Positions 23,881 through 26,323 of a stretch of 26,323 bases of DNA are shown here, piece after piece (the first letter of the stretch is position 1; every line of letters starts with the position of its first letter). Under the pieces are notes generated by a model. The model ran no database searches, had not been told where the DNA came from, and saw only the letters and a list, made by a program, of their open reading frames with translations. Source of the DNA: a virus. The position numbers and the translations under genes are program-made. The stretch covers positions 1 to 26,323 of the IMG/VR virus record IMGVR_UViG_3300020205_001789. One strand, given 5' to 3'.

Positions 23881-23931
23881 TTTATTTACAATTGAAAAAA
23901 TTATGTTTGTTGAATATTTGCTATTCGCAAA
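23881..23931 (-). other. Spacer between tRNA-Ala and the 2OG gene
   Basis: It contains two mutually exclusive small hairpins (TTTGC-GAATA-GCAAA and GAATA-GCAAA-TATTC) and then a run of six T. It might process or terminate the tRNA transcript. Nothing else was seen here. Confidence 0.35.
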
Positions 23932-24004
23932 TGGAGAATAGGAGACTCGAACTCCTGACTTCCTGCTTGCAAAGCAGGCGCACTACCAACTGTGCTAATT
24001 CCCC
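23932..24004 (-). tRNA. tRNA-Ala (anticodon TGC)
   Basis: 73 bases. The seven-pair acceptor stem GGGGAAT/ATTCTCC has one G-T pair, the anticodon loop is TTTGCAA, the T-loop is TTCGAGT, and the discriminator is A. CCA is not encoded. It is the last of three tRNA genes behind the promoter at 24391-24419. Confidence 0.92.
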
Positions 24005-24093
24005 AAGTGACCCCTCTGTTTGAGCATCGTTGATAGGCTTGAGGGGTGTTAATGCTACGGCATTCTGGTTTATCTTTCCAGCGCATATAGCAA

Positions 24094-24165
24094 CTGGGAT
24101 GGCTGGATTCGAACCAGCAACCTAAGAGTTAACAGCTCTTCGCACTGCCGTTGTGCTACATCCCA
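24094..24165 (-). tRNA. tRNA-Asn (anticodon GTT)
   Basis: 72 bases. Acceptor stem TGGGATG/CATCCCA is perfect. The anticodon stem AAGAG/CTCTT encloses CTGTTAA. The T-arm is GCTGG-TTCGAAT-CCAGC, and the discriminator is G as expected for Asn. CCA is not encoded. Confidence 0.92.
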
Positions 24166-24278
24166 ATATAGAAAGTTACTGGACTTACACCAGTTCAAAA
24201 GGCATTGTCTGCTTGTCTCGATTCTTTGACTTAACTTCCTTTGGCGTCTTTCTAGGCTATGTGCCTAACGACTTCCAA

Positions 24279-24350
24279 AGCCCCCGACTGGATTTGAACC
24301 AGCAATCTTTGCTTTACAAGAGCACTGCATTACCATTATGCTACAGGGGC
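24279..24350 (-). tRNA. tRNA-Thr (anticodon TGT)
   Basis: 72 bases. Acceptor GCCCCTG/CGGGGGC, anticodon loop CTTGTAA, T-arm GCTGG-TTCAAAT-CCAGT and discriminator T fit Thr. The outermost pair of the anticodon stem is a G-A mismatch. It is the first tRNA behind the promoter at 24391-24419. Confidence 0.9.
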
Positions 24351-24390
24351 AAATGAGGGCGTCACGCATTCGGACCTTTAATACTCCCTC

Positions 24391-24419
24391 AGTATAGCAT
24401 CTATCTATTTGGATGTCAA
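24391..24419 (-). promoter_or_regulatory. Sigma70 promoter for tRNA-Thr, -Asn and -Ala
   Basis: TTGACA (24414-24419), 17 bases, TATACT (24391-24396), near the full consensus. It begins in the last codons of the HNH gene and points at tRNA-Thr, about 35 bases downstream. Confidence 0.8.
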
Positions 24420-24892
24420 GAGATGCCGTAAACATAATTTGACCATTCAGGAACTCTAGACTTTTCAATTGTTAAAAACATACTATTGATGGGTGCTTTA
24501 GGTTTCCTGGCAAGTTTCATACCAGTTTGTTCAAGATACCTATCTCCTTTTGATGTGTTACAAGAAGAACAAGCAACAACCATATTCTCCCAGGTATCTT
24601 CACCACCTTTAGATCTAGCTAAAACATGATCAATTGTCAGATGACGGGTGGAACCGCAATACTGACACTTATTATCATCTCTTTGATAGATCATATTACG
24701 AGTTGGGTGTGTAACCCTCATCCTTTTAAAAGGTAAAGCAATGTAATTTACAAGTCGAATTACTCTCTTAGAAAGCATGTGAGCTTTGTTCTTGAGAAGT
24801 AGAACAATTGCTCGTTTCCAATTTGTAATGTTAATTGGTTCGTAAGAACTATTCAACACTAGTACTGGATTATACGGGTCTGGATAGTCCAT
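24416..24892 (-). CDS. HNH endonuclease
   Basis: The protein has 158 residues. The zinc-bound HNH core is complete: C76 and C79 (CQYC), D88-H89 (IDHV), N103, and C108 and C111 (CSSC), followed by N112 and K115. The N-terminus (PVLVLNSSYEPINITNWKRA) is the extension seen in HNH proteins of cyanobacteria and their phages. HNH enzymes cut DNA, and free-standing copies in phages are often homing nucleases. It lies between cpeT and three tRNA genes, a common location for such elements. Its last codons contain the -35 hexamer of the tRNA promoter. Possible ribosome binding site AAGAG. Confidence 0.9.
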   Translation of the reverse strand: MDYPDPYNPVLVLNSSYEPINITNWKRAIVLLLKNKAHMLSKRVIRLVNYIALPFKRMRVTHPTRNMIYQRDDNKCQYCGSTRHLTIDHVLARSKGGEDTWENMVVACSSCNTSKGDRYLEQTGMKLARKPKAPINSMFLTIEKSRVPEWSNYVYGIS

Positions 24893-24914
24893 AACTCTTA
24901 CTACGCTGGATTAT

Positions 24915-25412
24915 TTAGAAGGTTTTCGCAAATTCAAAAGGACCATATTCTGTGCCCCATATTTGCTTTTTAGTGACTGGATCATAACCACGATCAATTA
25001 CATGATAATAATTAATACCCAATTGCGTCTTGGTTGTAAAATAGGTGTCTTTGCCATTTCTTTTTACAATACAATTGCATCCTTCAGAAGAACCGACAAA
25101 GACATCATCAACCAGATTAAATAGTATGTCACACCCCTCACGATATGTCAAGTTGTCTTGAGTGATCGGTTCATTAGGATTGGTAATGGAATAGTTTTTG
25201 ACGACTAACCTACCATCCGAAAGAACAGGTTCCAACACAAATTTACGATACGGAGAGTTTAGCATATAATGATATGCTTGCTCCCCATAAATCAATTTTC
25301 CATCAACATTTTCATGAATAATTCTCACATACGCAAACCTAGAAGGATTGCGAAATGCTTGACGCTTGTTCTCAAATTTGCCAATTAGGCGATTACGAAA
25401 TTCATTAATCAT
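24915..25412 (-). CDS. cpeT: CpeT/CpcT-type phycobiliprotein lyase
   Basis: The start chosen is ATG 25412 (MINEFRNRLIGKFENKRQAF), which overlaps the upstream stop by eight bases, giving 165 residues. Family features in order are GKFENKRQA (11-19), GEQAYHYMLNSPYR (43-56), GC (93-94), DRGYD (140-144) and WGTEYGPFEF (152-161). T-type lyases bind bilins and attach them to a conserved beta-subunit cysteine of phycobiliproteins. Phage copies bind phycoerythrobilin, and the product of pebS in this window is that pigment. The nearest known relative from memory is the cyanophage PhiCpeT group. It lies downstream of a tRNA block and upstream of the HNH gene. Confidence 0.9.
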   Translation of the reverse strand: MINEFRNRLIGKFENKRQAFRNPSRFAYVRIIHENVDGKLIYGEQAYHYMLNSPYRKFVLEPVLSDGRLVVKNYSITNPNEPITQDNLTYREGCDILFNLVDDVFVGSSEGCNCIVKRNGKDTYFTTKTQLGINYYHVIDRGYDPVTKKQIWGTEYGPFEFAKTF

Positions 25413-25671
25413 CTTTAGGTAAGAGTTCTGGATTATCCAATTCCATTTCAAACATTAGAGGATGAGCTGCTTCTGTAATCAAATAATTTGATGCCATATA
25501 CATATCTTCATCATCAAAGTCACGATTAGTTAGTGCCTCTGTTTGAACTGATGGGTGGTCCTGTATCATTTGAGGAAGTTCATCAAATGTATAAGGAATA
25601 CCCTGTATGAAATACATACGCACCACTTCTCCCATGTAAAAACAATAGGATTGTGAAAGATGGTATTTCAT
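25405..25671 (-). CDS. Small acidic hypothetical protein upstream of cpeT (88 aa)
   Basis: ATG 25671 (MKYHLSQSYCFYMGEVVRMY) is preferred because GTGGAAA lies upstream. ATG 25689, Met13 and Met19 of the chosen frame are alternatives. The C-terminal two thirds is acidic and probably helical (FDDEDMYMASNYLITEAAHP, then FEMELDNPELLPKDD). It overlaps cpeT by eight bases, so the two are likely coupled and may act together, although nothing in the sequence shows this. No family recognised. Confidence 0.55.
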   Translation of the reverse strand: MKYHLSQSYCFYMGEVVRMYFIQGIPYTFDELPQMIQDHPSVQTEALTNRDFDDEDMYMASNYLITEAAHPLMFEMELDNPELLPKDD

Positions 25672-25706
25672 ACTTGAATTTCCACACATGTTATATAGTG
25701 TGAAAG

Positions 25707-25789
25707 TAGGAGCGGGGGGACTTGAACCCCCACAGGCAATGCCCGACAGATTTTAAGTCTGGTGTGTCTACCGATTCCACCACGCTCCC
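25707..25789 (-). tRNA. tRNA-Leu (anticodon TAA), class II
   Basis: 83 bases. Acceptor GGGAGCG/CGCTCCT, anticodon loop CTTAAAA, a long variable arm (TCGGGCATTGCCTGT) as normal for Leu, and discriminator A. It is separated by four bases from tRNA-Ile. Confidence 0.93.
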
Positions 25790-25793
25790 AAGG

Positions 25794-25865
25794 TGCTTCT
25801 GCGGGGAATTGAACCCCGTTCACTCCGTTATAAGCAGAGGGCTTTAACCAATAAGCAACAGAAGC
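25794..25865 (-). tRNA. tRNA-Ile (anticodon TAT)
   Basis: 72 bases. Acceptor GCTTCTG/CAGAAGC, D-stem GCTT/AAGC, anticodon stem CTCTG/CGGAG around CTTATAA, T-arm CGGGG-TTCAATT-CCCCG and discriminator A. The unmodified anticodon would read the ATA codon. Only CC of the CCA end is encoded. Confidence 0.9.
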
Positions 25866-25877
25866 ATTTCTTGTATT

Positions 25878-25953
25878 TGGTCGGATTGCTAGGACTTGAA
25901 CCCAGTTCACGCTACCCCTGGCAGCGGGCCTTAACCGATTAGGCGACAATCCG
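25878..25953 (-). tRNA. tRNA-Pro, atypical anticodon loop (AGG), CCA encoded
   Basis: 76 bases with an encoded CCA. The acceptor CGGATTG/CAATCCG starts with C1-G72, and A73, G35 and G36 are present, all known Pro identity elements. The anticodon loop is CCAGGGG, so position 33 is C instead of the near-universal T and the anticodon by geometry is AGG. The D- and T-arms are well formed. Confidence 0.78.
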
Positions 25954-25967
25954 TTGACCATAAGACA

Positions 25968-25996
25968 ATCATACCATAAATGTGGCATGTTGTCAA
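25968..25996 (-). promoter_or_regulatory. Sigma70 promoter for tRNA-Pro, -Ile and -Leu(TAA)
   Basis: TTGACA (25991-25996), 17 bases, TATGAT (25968-25973), in the 44-base gap between tRNA-Arg and tRNA-Pro. It can also serve the small ORF, cpeT and the HNH gene downstream. Confidence 0.8.
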
Positions 25997-25997
25997 G

Positions 25998-26071
25998 CGT
26001 CCTTTGAGAGATTCGAACTCCCGACACATAGGTTCGTAGCCTACTGCTCTAATCCACTGAGCTAAAAGGAC
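25998..26071 (-). tRNA. tRNA-Arg (anticodon ACG)
   Basis: 74 bases. Acceptor GTCCTTT/AAAGGAC, D-stem AGCTC-type arm, anticodon loop CTACGAA, T-arm CGGGA-TTCGAA-type and discriminator G. A34 would need deamination to inosine for full CGN decoding. Confidence 0.92.
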
Positions 26072-26075
26072 AAGG

Positions 26076-26147
26076 CGAAGGGTGAGGGATTTGAACCCCC
26101 ATCGCAAGGTTTTGGAGACCTGCATCTTACCGTTAGACTAACCCAAC
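26076..26147 (-). tRNA. Probable tRNA-Trp (anticodon CCA), degenerate acceptor stem
   Basis: 72 bases. The anticodon loop is CTCCAAA (CCA), the T-arm GGGGG-TTCAAAT-CCCTC is good and the discriminator is G as in Trp. The acceptor stem GTTGGGT/ACCCTTC has two adjacent T-T mismatches at positions 2-71 and 3-70, and the outer anticodon pair is C-T. It could be inactive. Confidence 0.75.
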
Positions 26148-26169
26148 AAAATTTGGATATAAAATCCAA

Positions 26170-26243
26170 TGCCCGATACAGGACTCGAACCTGTAAAACC
26201 TTGTTTCTAAGACAAGTATGTATACCAATTCCATCAATCGGGC
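26170..26243 (-). tRNA. tRNA-Leu (anticodon TAG), short variable loop
   Basis: 74 bases. Acceptor GCCCGAT/ATCGGGC, anticodon stem CTTGT/ACAAG around CTTAGAA, T-arm ACAGG-TTCGAGT-CCTGT and discriminator A. The D-arm (GATGGAATTGGTATA) is Leu-like, but the variable loop is only GTTTT where a class II arm is expected. Confidence 0.85.
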
Positions 26244-26247
26244 AAGG

Positions 26248-26321
26248 CTCCCAGAGAAGGGGTCGAACCTCCAAAAAACTCATTCAAAGTGAGGTGACTT
26301 TACCAATTTGTCTATCTGGGA
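26248..26321 (-). tRNA. tRNA-Gln (anticodon TTG)
   Basis: 74 bases. Acceptor TCCCAGA/TCTGGGA with T1-A72, anticodon loop CTTTGAA, T-arm GGAGG-TTCGACC-CCTTC with one G-T pair, discriminator G. It is the first tRNA of the visible cluster, and its promoter lies outside the window. Confidence 0.9.
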
Positions 26322-26323
26322 TT

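Noticed and set aside
23883-23890. TGTAAATA, similar to a late promoter, before the 2OG gene at 23880
   Set aside because: It lies two bases from the ATG, so transcripts would start inside the gene.
23901-24086. Open frame across tRNA-Ala and its upstream spacer
   Set aside because: It reads through a complete tRNA gene and has no ribosome binding site. The spacer 24005-24093 shows only a weak CCCCTC/GAGGGG pairing.
24166-24278. 113-base spacer between tRNA-Thr and tRNA-Asn
   Set aside because: I looked for a degenerate tRNA or small RNA. Only five-pair hairpins (ACTGG/CCAGT and TAGGC/GCCTA) were found, which are too weak to call.
24910-24920. CTAAATAA, similar to a late promoter, at the cpeT stop before the HNH gene
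   Set aside because: It has only a partial match to TATAAATA and would leave a leader of about ten bases. It is not strong enough to annotate.
25668-26283. Several open frames through the right-hand tRNA cluster
   Set aside because: They are translations of tRNA genes in other frames and have no coding support.

Overview
The window looks like part of the genome of a T4-like marine cyanophage (a myovirus of Synechococcus or Prochlorococcus). The evidence is a phage-type ferredoxin-dependent bilin reductase (pebS), a CP12-like Calvin-cycle regulator, a CpeT-type phycobiliprotein lyase, several 2-oxoglutarate/Fe(II) oxygenases beside very large tail-fibre genes, T4-type late promoter sequence (TATAAATA), and ten tRNA genes. 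Every supported gene lies on the minus strand, so genes are read from high to low coordinates.

Layout from right to left (direction of transcription). (1) 26321-23932: tRNA genes Gln, Leu(TAG), Trp, Arg, Pro, Ile, Leu(TAA), then a small ORF, cpeT and an HNH endonuclease, then tRNA genes Thr, Asn and Ala. Two near-perfect sigma70 promoters (TTGACA-17-TATGAT and TTGACA-17-TATACT) sit between these blocks. (2) 23880-7432: host-adhesion module. It holds a 2OG oxygenase, a late promoter, a 3306-residue fibre-like protein, three tandem tail-collar proteins, a second 2OG oxygenase, a protein with a tail-assembly-chaperone-like motif, a third 2OG oxygenase and a small unknown protein. (3) 7363-1: densely packed small genes in four transcription units. 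Unit one is helicase, small ORFs, cp12, a small ORF, pebS and two small ORFs. Units two to four contain only short proteins with no assigned function, one of which ends in a TacA/DUF1778-antitoxin-like tail. Eight gene pairs in this arm overlap by the tetranucleotide ATGA.

The most unusual signal is regulatory. Each of the four units in the left arm starts with the same 59-bp arrangement: a 24-bp dyad box (half-sites like TGTGCCA and TGGCACA), exactly 29 bp, then a TATAAT-like -10 hexamer with no recognisable -35. In one copy the box is inverted while the spacing is kept, which suggests a dimeric DNA-binding regulator. The same arm also has sigma70 promoters embedded inside coding ends, just ahead of internal genes including cp12. 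The window therefore appears to hold at least three promoter classes: plain sigma70, box plus -10, and late TATAAATA.

How the genes may work together (inference): cp12 would damp the host Calvin cycle, while pebS and cpeT would supply and handle bilin pigment. The tRNAs supplement decoding. The 2OG oxygenases may hydroxylate virion or host proteins. Function is unknown for most of the small left-arm proteins. Base composition was judged only by eye, and no database search was possible.
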